A DNA stretch of 64,000 nt, taken from Setaria digitata (lineage: Eukaryota; Nematoda; Chromadorea; Rhabditida; Setariidae). How positions within the stretch are numbered: the stretch's first letter is position 1; every line of letters starts with the position of its first letter. The translations under genes and the position numbers were made by a program. Below the pieces are notes generated by a model that saw only the letters and a program-made list of their open reading frames with translations, was not told the DNA's origin and ran no database searches. The stretch covers positions 113,877-177,876 of the forward strand of contig RCAB01000094.1 of the NCBI GenBank assembly GCA_003640385.1. Direction: 5' to 3'. Of this stretch, positions 1-13,100 are shown piece by piece.

Positions 1-231
1 AATCGGCGGTTTTACATTTTCAAACTAATAATTTGACATGAAATTTGTTTTTTGGCGGGAATGTGATCTGCAAATGACGACAGTAAGTTGGGGAGATAAA
101 AAGAATAAGCCTACTAAAGATTTCTTCCAGATCTGGGTGGTTGACCTTTCCCTCTGCAGTTTTTTTTCCATCCTAGACTCTAGTAAAATGTCGGATTTTA
201 TTTTAATGAAATATCTTAAGTTTCCGTGCTA
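1..231 (+). promoter_or_regulatory. 5' flank and probable trans-splice region of the coiled-coil gene
   Basis: No gene is supported here. A pyrimidine run ending in TCCTAG (AG at 175-176) would make a good spliced-leader or cis acceptor about 55 bases before the start codon at 232. A short upstream frame starts at 188 and stops just before 232, so it could act as an upstream ORF. The chosen ATG follows an in-frame TAA at 217-219 with no other ATG between. Promoter function is inferred from position only. Confidence 0.4.
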
Positions 232-3200
232 ATGCCTAAAGCGGACGCAGCAGTAGTGAATGCGCACACGGGTATAACAAATCCAAATCCAAATCGACCT
301 TACGCACAGCCAAAGAAACAGACAGCAAAGAAAACTATCCCCAACGGTGGTAAGCATTTTAATTTTTTCGCTGATATAAATTTCTCTTCTTAGCTTTGAA
401 AAAGTTGTTTTCAACGGTAGTGCAGAACCATATGATTTGTGAAATAGCTATATCTTTTACTGCTTCTCTTTAAAATTAAATTCGATCATTTACATAATGG
501 TATAGAACTTGTGTAATAATGCTTAAGTAGTTTTTTCTCTATGTCTAGTTATAGCAATTTCAAATAATATAAATTTCTAGAATGGCGTCGAAAGAAACCT
601 AATGAGTTCAAGGATGTGGATTCTAGGAAAAAACAGGAAGAGGTTTTTTTTTCAAATTATAATTGCTGTTGACGAGTATTTTACTATTGTTGTGGTACCG
701 TTACGCAGATGAAGATATGTTCTTTAACACGACTGTGTTAGTTGCAGCAGTCAAAAATCCAGGCAGATAATAGGGCGGAAGTGGCCACTGAAATGCAGAA
801 GGAAAGCATAACACGTTTCACATCGCAGTTTACTAATGCAGATCCAAAAGTATGTTTCATTAACTTCGGAATTATTATACTAAAATAAATGCATTTTAAT
901 ACATAAACAGTTGTTTTTATTATTGCAGACATTTCCGGTTTTCCCAATCTATCATTCGCAACAAATTATTGGAGACGACATGACTAATCCCCAGGTTTTC
1001 AGTCTTAGAATAATTGTACTATAAAACATTCAATTTCGATTTCTCATTAACTGTAAGTTGTAATGTATTTCTCTTTTCGTTTTTACTGATATTAAAGAAA
1101 GTCTAGGTGCAACCATACATGGATGACTCGGCACAGCCGAATATTTGGTCTCGACAGTATATTGAAGAATGGCTTAAATTCAACATCAAATATTGTTGGA
1201 AATATATGAAAAATGGGGAGGTTTGTGTTGCATTTCATTTCGTTCTTTTATTGTTTATGCATCCAAAAATTTTAACTCACTTTTTTTTTTTTTTTTTTTT
1301 GCAGAATCCACCCGCAGCTGGCGATGAAAGTAGCTTGGATTTCGGTGCAGGGAATATTCCTCATTTTACAGATGCACAGGTCACTTTTACTTTACTAAAA
1401 GTTCAGAAACATATTACTGAAAAAATTTCACGCGATAGTCGATATAGGTAAATCTTATAAAGAAGAGAGTAGTCTCTCCATTTGCTTTTTTTTTTAAAAT
1501 CATTCAAGGTTTTATTAGGTGATTTTATTTCTTTATCAGTTTCACTTTCTTTTAAGGTTCAGCAAGTTATGGCAGCGCTGTCAGTGATTGGTGTTAATTG
1601 TGTAAATGCTAAACGTGTGGTTGATAAAGCCGCTGAATTTATTAATACGTTGGAAATGCGTTCGAAGAGTCCTTTCCTCAAAAGTTGTTTGCAAAAACTG
1701 GCAATTCTAGCTGGCGATGAAAAAGTTATCGAAGCAATTAAAGATGGGCGTAGAGGTAAGGATGATGTTCGAGACTTATCAGAAGCAGAGACAAATTACT
1801 GGAGGCACAAGTGAAGTCCTGGAAAAGGAGGAAATATGTAGATTCCATCAACAAGATTTTATTGCGGTACTCTTTAACATTTAATCAATCTATTTGAGCA
1901 TACTTCAGATCTTGATTGCTCTTCACTGGATGAACATCATTTAACAGCGCCTTTGGTTGATGATGCAGATGACTTCAGTTCCTTGATGTCTGACTGTCCG
2001 GATGACCAGCATGACTACATGTTGAATCGCGAAGTGCATCGTATTGGTGTGTTTGCTGATCAAGCCGTGAGTAAAAATCCTTTGATGGAAGTTGGCCAAG
2101 CAGAAAAGTAAGTTGTTTTATTCGTTGTAACAGATATAATTATTTCATGATCCGTAGCTCATTTTATTTAATATACGCATACATGAAGGTTGAACGAACA
2201 TACGGAGAAAATTGCTCAGCGTATTGCATTGCTTGAAAGTGATAAAGAAGCGTTGTCGCGACAACTTACTGCAGAGAAAGAAAAAAATAAGAAGTAAGTT
2301 TTTGAATTCGTTTTTATATATATTTCCTAGAAATATTTAAAGCTTCTTTTTTATTATGTAAAGACATGTTAGTGTCAGAAGGTTATATTATTTTAAAAAA
2401 GTAGAAAAAGAGTTATGAGTTAGATTAGGTTGGGCTTGTGTTCATGTTAAACCTTGTAGAAAAGAGAAAAAGCAGACATCGTTTGAGCCGAAATTTTTTT
2501 GCTCCACCCTTTTTTGCAGACAAGAACAGAAGCATGCTAATACAATGAAACAGGTGCAGGCACAGTTGCAGTCGGAAAAAGAAAAACATGATAAAACGGT
2601 ACAGCAGTTGAATCAGAAGAAAAACGAATTAAAGAAACTTGAAAAAAGTGTCAAACAACATGAGTAAGTTTTGTGGATACTGGCTCAGTTTCATTCTAAT
2701 TTGTTAAAGATTGAAACAGTACCGGAAATTAAGATTGGTGCAGTCTTTTTAGCATCCGAGATATGGAAGAAGTGCAACGAGCAGTTAGCTCATATATCTG
2801 TCATTTATCATTCACTTAACCTATTTTATATTTTAGGGTTGCGACGTCACATCTTAACGTCAGTAATTTATAATATTCTCCCACATCTTTAAATTTTTTG
2901 ATCACTGAAGTTATTTCCTGTACAGTGTCATCCATGGATGATTTGCAGAATGTATTTCTCCTCCCACTTGCGATGAAAATTGAAAAATAATTGCATTTTT
3001 GAATTGTAGACGCGATTCCGAACGATCACGGGAACTGCAAGAGAAAAATGAATACTTAGTACGAGAGATGCAAGAAATTCGACAGAAACACGCAGAGGAA
3101 TTAAGGAAATTGCAGAGAGAATTGCAGTCCAGTCAAGATACTCGAAAGAACATGGCTGAGGAAATCAGAGGACGTGATACCGAAATCAGCGAGTTAAAAA

Positions 3201-6200
3201 ATCAACTTAATGAGCGGTCGGTTGCACTCAAACGTTCCGAAAATGTTCTATGCTCGGTAAGTTCATGTAGTAAACAAGCATTCATGTATGATTTATTAAA
3301 ACAGAAGGTGGCCGATTCGTATGTGTTTAATTTCCTCAAGAAAAAAAAATGGGTTAAATCGCTGTCATCTCATATCCAAGTCATTTTTTTTCTAGCTTTT
3401 AAAGTATGTTGTTAAATTAGTTCAATATCTTGTGTAATTATTTCAGGAACGTAAGACGTTCCAGAGTAATGTAGCTTTTTTAACTGAGCGTGCAAAGAAA
3501 GCTGAGGTTTCACTACTAGAACATAAACTTGAAACGGGAGTTGCAGTACTTGAAAGAGCGCATAAAGATGCTGGACAAAGAGTGAAAGATTTGGAAACCG
3601 AAGTAAAGAAGTATGTCATTCCATTTAATTCGTTTTGACGGTCAAGAAACAGGTGTTATTTGAGTAGGTGTGGGGGGGGGGTTGTAAATACTTCTTCAAC
3701 ATAATACAAATAAACTCTTCTTTTGGTTTGTAATATGCGGCTTTTTTTTTTTTTTTTTTTTTTTCAATTCCAGAGCAAGAAATCCTGTAGCGGCGGAGGA
3801 ATTAAAGGGGGCAGTTTCCGAGTGGAGAGCCAAGCGGGAAGAAGTAGCTTCTCTCATTGCTACTGCTAAAGCTGAATTTGCTGCTCAGGTAAGTATGCTG
3901 AAATATATGCTTGCTATTCTAGTATATGTTACTACTATTCTAATGTCTTTGACCTAGTGAATTTGCCAGAAGTTGTGAGTTTTGGTAACGAGAATAATGG
4001 ATTCCAAGGCTTTCAGTGGTAATTTATGCGGGATGAAAATAGATGTTCTAAATTTTAAGTGTCAGGTATTTTGCTGTGGCTTCTGAACTGGAAGTCGAAA
4101 TTTTTATGTTCCTTCTGATCGGTTTTTAGATTGAGCAAATCAAAGCTGGAAAAACAATCGCCCAGTTACCGAAAATTAGTGTACCAAAGCCTCCGCCTGC
4201 ACCAAAATTCAAATTAGGACAGTTTGCTCCTCAGATATCGCCTGCTGGTCCTGAAAAAATTGCGACACCTGCTGTACCAGCCGTAGGTGTAATTGGTAAC
4301 CGAAATGCTACAGCTGGCGTAGTTATAAGTAAGTTTTTTTCTAATATTCGTGGTAAGTAGTGCTCTTGAAATTATTCTTAAAAGTAAGATTTTGAGCCAT
4401 TAAATTTTTAGATTCTCTAACTCCTAGTAATGTTGCGCCAGGTTCACCAATGCAAACATTGTCGAAGGCTCCTGCTCCTCCGTCATCTTCTCCTATGAAA
4501 TCACCCACTGGTACCACAACATCAATAACACCAATTGGTTTGTTTTCCAATTCACTCTGTGTATGATGACTTCTTGAAGAATTTAAGCAAGAAATTTATA
4601 TTAACCGCATTAGTGCTTGTTTGAAGCAAATTTCCGAATACGTTTTAGGCGTTCGACCTACTAGTCATACGGGTTCAGTAATAGAATATGCTAGTGGCCA
4701 CACCACTGCAGTCAGTTCTTCGGCCAGTGCCACACAGGCATCTACTAGTACGTCGTCGTCTTCTGGAATATCGTTACCGACTGCGTGGGGTTCCAGCTGG
4801 GATGCACCCCTTGCCATGAATTCGATCAACGAATTGCTCAACCCTAGTCGCTCATTCGGACCCATCGGTACCGACTATGGTATGAGCACCGGTGGCAGCT
4901 CTGCTCAGGTTTGATTAATTTCCTAATTTCCCGAACATCTTTGTTAGTTTGTTATCAACTTTATAACCACTGCTTATAGCTATCTCATCCACCACCTGGT
5001 ATTCCTAATACAAATAGCCATTTCACATCGCAATCGAATGGCTGGAGTAACGGAGGCGGAAACGAATGGCTTAATACGTTGTCCTGTAAGTTCTTGAATT
5101 AAATGTGTCTTTAAATCGTTTGAAAGTTGAATCTGAGTTATATAGTCCATATTTTCTTCAATTTTTCAGCTGGAACCAGCAATAGCAGCATAATATCAAA
5201 CCAGCCAGGTCATTACAATCATATGCAGCATCAAGGAAGCGGTTATCAGTCACAGCAGTGGCCTAGTTGGACCGGTTATCACACACCTTCGTCGAACAAT
5301 TCTGATGTCACTGTATGACTTAATTTTGTTTCTAGTCCCTCCAGGCTGTTCATATTCCCATATACATTCCCAACTTCATTTTTCCACTCACAGCATACTG
5401 TTGCAATTGTTTAGACCGGACTGGTGGAAAATAGTCGCAGTTCGTCTCCTCGTCGTGATACTTTTCTGGATACTTTAAGAAGTCATTTTCCACATATTTC
5501 ACCGTAAGTTCAAAAGCTTCCATTTTTCACTTTCATCAAGAGAACGTAATGGCTGTGTTTTTAAGTTTTAGCAATAACTTGTTTCTTACATATTTAAATA
5601 TTTTTTCAGTTTTATATTTTGTTGTTATGAATTGCTGGCCTGCAATTACGTTTCTGGCAATAAAGGAAGAGATAGATGCACCATAGATTTTTTTTTTCAG
5701 TGAGAACTTGAAGGAATACACAAATGAATACATGATGCGGAACAACCTACCAAGTTTTAAAACGCTTCCTCTGCGCGAACTGATAAGCTATATTGCAATA
5801 GCCTCAGCTAAAGCACAGGTTTAATTTTATATTTCATACATTGATTGTTGATCGCATTTATCACTGTGGAATTTCTATATAATTCTATATTATTGCCTGT
5901 TTGGTTTCTTGCTGGGAAGGAAATGGAGCTTTGAGAGTTACAGTTGAATTGGGATAAAATACGATTAGATTCGAAGTACTGGATGCAAAAAACAGGGCTT
6001 CCTAAGTTTCTTCTCTTTTGTGATTTTCAGGCAGTAACCTGGTAGTATCTGATTAGTCGTCTTCTTATGTAGTAGTCATTCATCATATGTTTTGTGAGAT
6101 ATCTGACCCATAATGGCGCCACTTTTCCACACATTGTTTTCAGTAGAGATCATTAAATCATTTCAATATGTCCACAGATTAGACTATTACCGTGTAAATT

Positions 6201-6627
6201 GTTTGATCTATTGGCATGAGGCAGTTCTTGATTCACTTAAAGATTCGGCAAAATATATGCCGATACATGCATTGTTTCCATTTCTCATCTGGTTAAAATT
6301 TTTCTCCACAATAAAAATGGGTTCACTGTAGATGTGGAGTAAAAGCAGCAATATGCCGCCCATGATGCATCAGCCTCCTCCAAATGTAATACCAAATTCA
6401 GTTGGCATGAATCTTTCTGGCGTCGATCCTTACCAAACACCTTCGGCACGTATTCAGAGTCAGCAGCCTAATGTTCATCCGCATAACCTTATGCAGCAGC
6501 AGAGTAAGTGATTTTTAGTTTTGGCATTGTCATTAAAATTTATGCAGCATAACACTTTCATATATATTGCTTATCTTTTAATAACATGGCAGAATTACAA
6601 TATTACCCAGTAGTCCGTGCAATGTGA
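232..6627 (+). CDS. Large coiled-coil protein with Pro/Ser/Gln-rich C-terminal half, function not recognised
   Basis: The model has 22 exons, about 985 residues, and all phases agree: 232-349, 581-642, 748-849, 929-994, 1107-1220, 1305-1379, 1557-1755, 1909-2107, 2189-2293, 2520-2663, 3010-3256, 3447-3610, 3774-3888, 4130-4328, 4412-4537, 4649-4908, 4980-5085, 5170-5312, 5415-5503, 5701-5818, 6332-6503, 6593-6627. Residues about 1-150 are basic then mixed. A helical region (about 180-250) follows, then an acidic stretch, then a long Glu/Lys/Gln coiled coil (about 310-570). Next comes a segment reading LPKISVPKPPPAPKF, and last a Ser/Gly/Gln/Pro-rich tail. The coiled coil followed by a LPKI-x-VP motif loosely recalls DZIP3/TTC3/RNF214-type ubiquitin ligases, but I found no C-terminal RING, so this is weak. 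The last exon is uncertain: without splicing at 6504 translation stops at 6511, and splicing to 8762 would also stop quickly. Confidence 0.8.
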
Positions 6628-7165
6628 CTTCAGGTCATGATGAGATAAAACATCTCAAGACATATTTCACGCTGCCTGCAGTTGACCGTTTTGTCTACTG
6701 TTAGTGAGGACCCCCATCGAAATCATGGAATTTAAACATTGTATAATTGGTGAATTTTCAGTGCGTGATGCTATGGAGAGCTAACTGTTCACCTGAATCA
6801 TTCGTGTCATTTTCTCTAGTAAATTTATTAGCCGTGAGGAAATCATCGCTTCTTGAATTTACAAAGTATTCGAAATTACAGAGATAATTTTTGTTTTTAT
6901 ATTGTAGCAAGAGTTGAAATAGATCCAAAAGAAAAGTTATAATTGTTGATAAAAGGTTTCATTTATGCTTTGTCTTAATGGTAACAATAATAATCACAAA
7001 CGAAATTTTGTATGAGTTAGCCTTAACTGCCCCGAGGCCCCTTGCTCAAAGTTTTTAGAAACCCACTTGCTTCCTCCTCTATTGTGTACTTTCTTTTATT
7101 ATATCTGATCCATACATATGTCTCAATGTCTTTTCTTCTGTAGGGTGCCCCCTGTTCATTTTTTT

Positions 7166-7245
7166 TTTTATTTTATTTATTTATTTATTTTATTTCATTT
7201 TACTTTATTTTACTTTATTTTATTTTATTTTATTTTTTTTTTTTT
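7166..7245. repeat. TTTTA/TTTA low-complexity repeat
   Basis: An imperfect array of TTTA and TTTTA units merging into poly(T). It gives rise to spurious hydrophobic open frames downstream. Confidence 0.85.
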
Positions 7246-9916
7246 TGGATTATTGTTGCTTTTTCAAGTTATGCTATAATTCATTGTATGTTTATTTTCC
7301 GTCATTTTCCTGTAAGTACATTATTATTATGTTGCGCTGTTTTGTGTTTTATTACATTATTTTATTCTACTCTATTTTCTTTCAAGCTAAAATTTTAAAT
7401 ATATTGAAGAATACTGACTATGATATCCAAAAAAAAACAAAAAACAAAAAAAAAAAATGCAGGATAATAGTATATATGTATGTGTTTTTGTTTGCTCTTT
7501 TCCCTGTGGAAAGAGGACACAAGTATGGATTTTTCATTTGCATATTGCTGCTGCTTCTAATACTACCACTATTACGATTGTTGTTGCTGCGCTGTTTCTG
7601 TTGCTGATGATAATGATGAAAATGTTTTATGCTCTCATTTTTTAATCACTGTTATCATTCTGTCAGTCACAAAAACAAACACTATTTTTTAGAGTTTATT
7701 TCGGGCCCGGGGTTGTGGCTGCTCAACAATTGTTTCCTTTATCAGGGCCTATTAACCAGTGTGGTATCATTTAGCTTAAGAGAGAAGGAAAAAAAAAAAA
7801 AAAAAAAAAAACTAAAAAAAAAAGAACAAGACGAACAGGAGAATGAAGTGATATTGACAGTGGCTATTTCTTTTGGATGGACTTCGGAATTTTTGCACCT
7901 AGCATCCTCATTGCTTGGTTTTTAAATTTCAAATGCGAAATGAATTAAAAGTGTGGCATCTCTCTTCCATCTTCCCTGTTTATTATTGTCGTTCCTATTA
8001 TTATTGTGACCATGTTCTCTAACCGGTTTTGAATGTGCGGTGTGATCTTGCTTTTTTTTCTTCCATTTTCTTGAAGAAAGTGTTAGTTATCCAGACTACC
8101 GAATTATTTGTTTTGTCGGTAGTGGATCAAAAGCAAGTGCAGAAAACGGCAACTAATATTTAATTATTATATCTTTTGGGATTTATGGAAGAAAAAAAGG
8201 CAAGGAAGATGAGGAGATACAAAGGAAGCATTGCCATTAAATGCTACAATTCAATTGTAAAACTAGTTTTGCAAATGTCATTAATGACTGTTTGATTGCT
8301 TCGACTCTGTGTTTGGGAAAAAAATGCATCTTTGATAAAATTACATTGCTATAACGATTCACCGAATAGTTCATAAATTCAAAAATTTTTCCTCTTTCAT
8401 TACGAATTCGTTTTTTTTTTTTTTTTTTTTTTTTTTATAAGAAGCTGAGCTAGGTTTAAATGATATGTTAGGAGTAATTTATGAAGCTTAACACAAATCA
8501 GTTTAATCTTTTGCCTTTGAGAATTTGTTGCTGACAGTATATCTCTTTCGTTTGCTTTTGATTCCTGCCAGATATTTCGCTTCATCGATTGTCTAAGGGA
8601 TCAAGTTCAAGTGCTTCATTACGATTTTGAAAATTAAACTATCAATTTCAACATGCTGTTGTATCGTGGCCTAATGTGTTATATCAGAAATTCGTGTTAT
8701 TATCGGTATCGTAACCTGGCATCCTAACTAAAGCATGGTCTTTAAGAGTTCTCTCTTTCAGGTGGTGCCATTTAATTATGGCATTGACATGCTTTTAGAA
8801 GCGACGAATTCAATTGGGCCCGGTTGTAAGCATGTATTTACGTCTTAGTAGATTTAAAATTTTTACATTATAACAATAACCTTGTAATTTTTTTTTTTTT
8901 TGATATTCAATTTTACGGTTATAGCGTTTAAGTTATCATATGCTGAATTTTACTATGAGTTGAAGAATTTTAATAGGGAAGGCCATTTTTCATTTTTCTT
9001 GTTTTTTTTTTTGAAAAAATGATAGGGGGTGGTTTTCTTTCTAAGATAGTGCAAGTTTACGAATTTTGTTCCTTTTGGCATTTAAAAGTTACAAAGTCAC
9101 AGTTTTTATTGTGTTCTGATAATCTAACATAATAATACAGGTAAATTTTAGCAAAATGATTCAGTGGGACTGATTTAATACTAGATCTTTGCGATCGTCC
9201 CAGATTTATTTTGTCACTTATGAAGATGGTGATATTTCGGTTACGCAGAGAAGGACTCTTTTAAGGACTATTATTTTTTTCTGAATTGTTTTCTGCTCTG
9301 TTTCATATTTCTCAAGCTTTTTGATGCTAACAGCTAGTCATCATTAGCTCTTGAAAATCCAGAACCCATTTTAAATGGAATAGTATATTTCTGTTAAAAT
9401 CAATTCCTCTTTTTTTTTTTAATATAAATAAATATCCAAATTTAAGGGATGCTGTTACTGCTATTTCTTCATTGGATAAGTTCCACAGCTAATTAAAGTT
9501 CCAAGTTTACACAGTAGACAAGCAGGAAATGCTTCATTACTATGAAAATTCATAGTAACAATTTATAGGAAATCAGTAGCTCCTCGATAACCATACTACA
9601 CATGCACATAGACGCAACAGAATCGTGAAATACTTGAAAATCCAATTAAATTTTCAAGCTCTATAGGAAAATTAAGTTAAATATTTGAGTTTTACAGTTA
9701 CCTATCCATTATTTCTCTGTGGCTAGAAAAGTCATATTGATTCGTCACTTTTTGTTCTTAGCATAGTGCTCAACCTATATTTCGAATTTCTTGAAATATT
9801 GAAGTCCGATTCCATCACCATTAAATACTACTGTTTTTAAATATTAGAATTCGAGTGAAGTTACAATGTTGACATAAATAATAGTTAAAATGCGAAAGAG
9901 GATATTAATTTTTTTT

Positions 9917-9922
9917 TTTATT
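9917..9922 (-). terminator. Candidate polyadenylation signal AATAAA of the nuclear receptor gene
   Basis: AATAAA on the minus strand, about 180 bases past the receptor stop codon at 10103. The spacing suits a short nematode 3' UTR. Other AT-rich variants nearby could serve instead. Confidence 0.4.
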
Positions 9923-10102
9923 TTCACATGATATAAAAATAAAATCAGATAACAATGTTTACATTCACTCAAAGTCATACAGCATTATTTCAAGAAATAC
10001 TGAAAAATAAAAATATGATTCAAAAAAAAAGAGAAGAAAAGAAGGAAGCAAAAATGAAAGAGATAAAAGCAAGATAACAGGTGAAAACTTTTTTCATTTA
10101 CA

Positions 10103-13100
10103 CTACGAAAGATCGAAAAGTTCGCATAATAGTGGATTCATCTCGTTGTTATTTAAGCCATGATAAATACGTAACAAGCTTTGACTCAGCTGATTCAGTT
10201 CTTCGTCTAATTTCTGGAGCAATCCATGGTATGCTTTCTCCGCTTCAGATGCTGCATACATGTTACCAAGATATCTGAATCCACAAATTTTTTTTTTTTT
10301 TTACAAAGGATTCAATGAGCAGAATTCGAAACAATAGCATCATTTTTACTATTTTAATCAATAATAGGTTTACATTTATGCGAAAAACATAATTTGATAA
10401 TTTCGCTAAAAATTATTGCTAAGGATTTATCTGTTTGAAAATTCTTTTGAAATATATCACATATGGTAGGTAGTTATATTTATTACTGTGGTTTCTTTTA
10501 TAAACTTTGAATATGTATTTTTTCTTTTAAATTATACCTTCTTAAAACATCACAGTATCTTTGTCGTATCTTTTGCAGTTTTTGAGTGTCCTGAAGATTG
10601 GTACGAAATGGTGAAAATAGTGTTATCGCATTGAGCAATAACATAATATATTCATTTTTCCCCCATTTTTCGCCAAATGTTGTTAGAAATCTGCAGCAAA
10701 CTATTTCTTTCATTTCCAGATATTAATTAAATAGAAAAACTTCTATCAAAATTCTCCTATCAATGTAAAAATTAAAAAAAAATTGAAATATCCGAATAAA
10801 GATTAACCATTCCTGGTTTTTATAACATCTTAAAAAAAAAAAATCTTTTTTCATAGAACTATTGCATAGTTATTAATGATACCTTTTATGTTCCTCGTAA
10901 TGTTTTAGTTCTTTAGACTTCTTTAGTATATCCAATTTGATTTCTAGTTCGGTTGAACTCTGGAATTATAGGATATTGACATTCAATTGATATTGTTTTC
11001 TTGCTGTATTTATCATGAATGCAAAAATGTCGAGCATATGATGTAAAACAAAAACTATGACGGGAATTTCAACTGTCTTAAATATAAATATCGCACTGAA
11101 ATTTAAAATTTTTTTCAATGCAAGCTACTCTTAAAAACATTTTTAAACTTTGTGAAATTAAGAAACAAAATGTTTACAAGAAATTCAATACTATTCTGTT
11201 TCAAAAAAAAAGAACAAGAGTAGTGCAAAAAAAAAAAAAAAAATCAAAAAACGGAAGAAAATAATTAATGGAATTTATTGGAAGGATTTGGAAAACATAA
11301 TCAGTGATTAGTTATATTTAATAAATAATAAGAAGAGTTGTGATTAAAAGTGATTAAAAAAAGGCATAATGAAGAGAAAATAGAAGAGATTAATAAGAAC
11401 GAAGTTATATGAAGATGGTATATCATGTCAAGGGTAGAAAATAACTTCCACTTTTTCTTTTTGAAATTTAGTTTGGAGCATTTGTGATAGGAATAGCCTC
11501 ATGTTGAATTCTTATTTTTTGGATTCAAAAAATTTTTTTAAAACAGGATAACATTGACGTTTTAAAAATTAAAAGCTTTTTAGAATTTAAAAAAGTTATT
11601 ATAATATCTGCTTAAGGTGCAAAAAGTTTTCCCTCTATTCGTATCTGACATGTCGAGAAGTTTAGAATCACTAAAAAAAAAAAAAATTCATTGCTAAATG
11701 AATTCACAAACCTGAATCACACTCGTATTCCACGCATGCTTCTTTTGATCGAATACCATAACTCCTCGTAATATCAGCAGTTCACTACATGATCCTGGGT
11801 AAAATATTTCATTTTAATTCGAGAAATTACACAAATCAAGTATTTCAACTCAAACATTCCATCTGTTTTGATCAAATTCCGAAAACTTGAAAATAGTCCA
11901 GTAAATAAAGGAAATTATTCAAATTTTTGAATGATTTTCAAAAATAAAGAACCAAAGTTTAAGTTTGTTTAAATCATCCCATCAGTTATTTTGAAACTTA
12001 AATGACAGCAACTAAACAAATAGCAAAAAGCTGGGAAAAATATTAATATCAAACCTTTTAAAAGGGAAATTTGATCCCTACTCGATAAATTTTTGAAAAA
12101 CGTAAGCTCTTTGGCCATACTGATAATTCGTCGAAGAGCCAAATCAGTCATTCGAACAACATCCATAAGTGATAATTCACTGGAGTATCGCTGATTTGTA
12201 GATAAATCCAAAGGTTGTTTCAGGATATCATTTGCAGTAACCAGTTCCTTAGAAATGATATATATATATATATCAACTTGATGCATTTTGCAAAACTCCT
12301 TTATCAATAAACAATCATTTCTTCAAGATAAACAAATTCAAATACACCTGGAATTACCTGAAGTAGTAATTTATCATCAGCAAATAATCTTTCAAAAGCA
12401 TCCATCGACATGTAGTTGTTATCTAAAATAATTTCAAAGCAAAGTGAGTTTTCAAATTTACACAATAGTTTTATTAGAATGAAAAAACATAAGGAAAAAA
12501 TACTGAAAAAGAAAGCCATCATGTAAGCAGTAACGATATAAAAATACAAATATATAAAAAATAGAATGAACATTTTTTGCATAAATTTCACAAATCCTTA
12601 TCTTTTAGATTGGGATTTACCTGTTCAGGTCTTCAGATATATTTCAGCATTTTACAGTAGCAAGAAAATTCTCGAACCATTGATAATAGCCAACTTACTG
12701 AAAGTGTAATTCATACCTGAAATGCACGCTTGTTGAATTGTTGTTGCTGTTGTCGAACGAGCATTTCCATTCCATTGCATTTCCGGTGGAACGAATACTG
12801 ACATCGGCGGCGATACGGATATTAAAGAATTGGATGTTATCGGTAGATAGTCTGTTCTATTTTTGATTAAAAAAAAGAATCAACAGTATACTTTTAAAAC
12901 ATTTGAAATTGCATTAAAATTTCCATTTTAAATTTAACAAACCCTTGTTCGGAATAAAAATTATCATGATTTGTTCGAGTAAATTGATTCGCTTGATTGA
13001 ACGGAACAGTAGTTTCACCAGGTGATGGAAATCCTTGTTCTGTAAATGGTGGTGCAGCAACCAGTCTGATATCCGGTGGATAGAATCCACATGTACACTT

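Larger units (their letters stand above)
6628..10102. other. Convergent intergenic region, no gene seen
   Basis: This 3.5 kb lies between two genes that point towards each other. It should hold both 3' UTRs. It contains a TTTTA-type repeat near 7166-7245, several poly(A)/poly(T) runs and only low-complexity open frames. A candidate terminal exon of the upstream gene (8762-8775, after a good TCTCTCTTTCAG acceptor) is possible but unproven. I see nothing else coding. Confidence 0.6.

Noticed and set aside
6611..6706. A second open frame (T AGT CCG ...) after a CAG acceptor, as a terminal exon of the coiled-coil gene
   Set aside because: Its phase does not match the exon ending at 6503; joining it would give an immediate stop in that frame.
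7245..7925. Overlapping hydrophobic frames that could suggest a membrane protein
   Set aside because: T-rich low-complexity DNA between convergent genes codes for Phe/Leu by composition alone, and no splice structure is evident.
10081..10278. A plus-strand frame over the receptor C-terminus
   Set aside because: The minus strand encodes the helix-12 exon of the receptor here.
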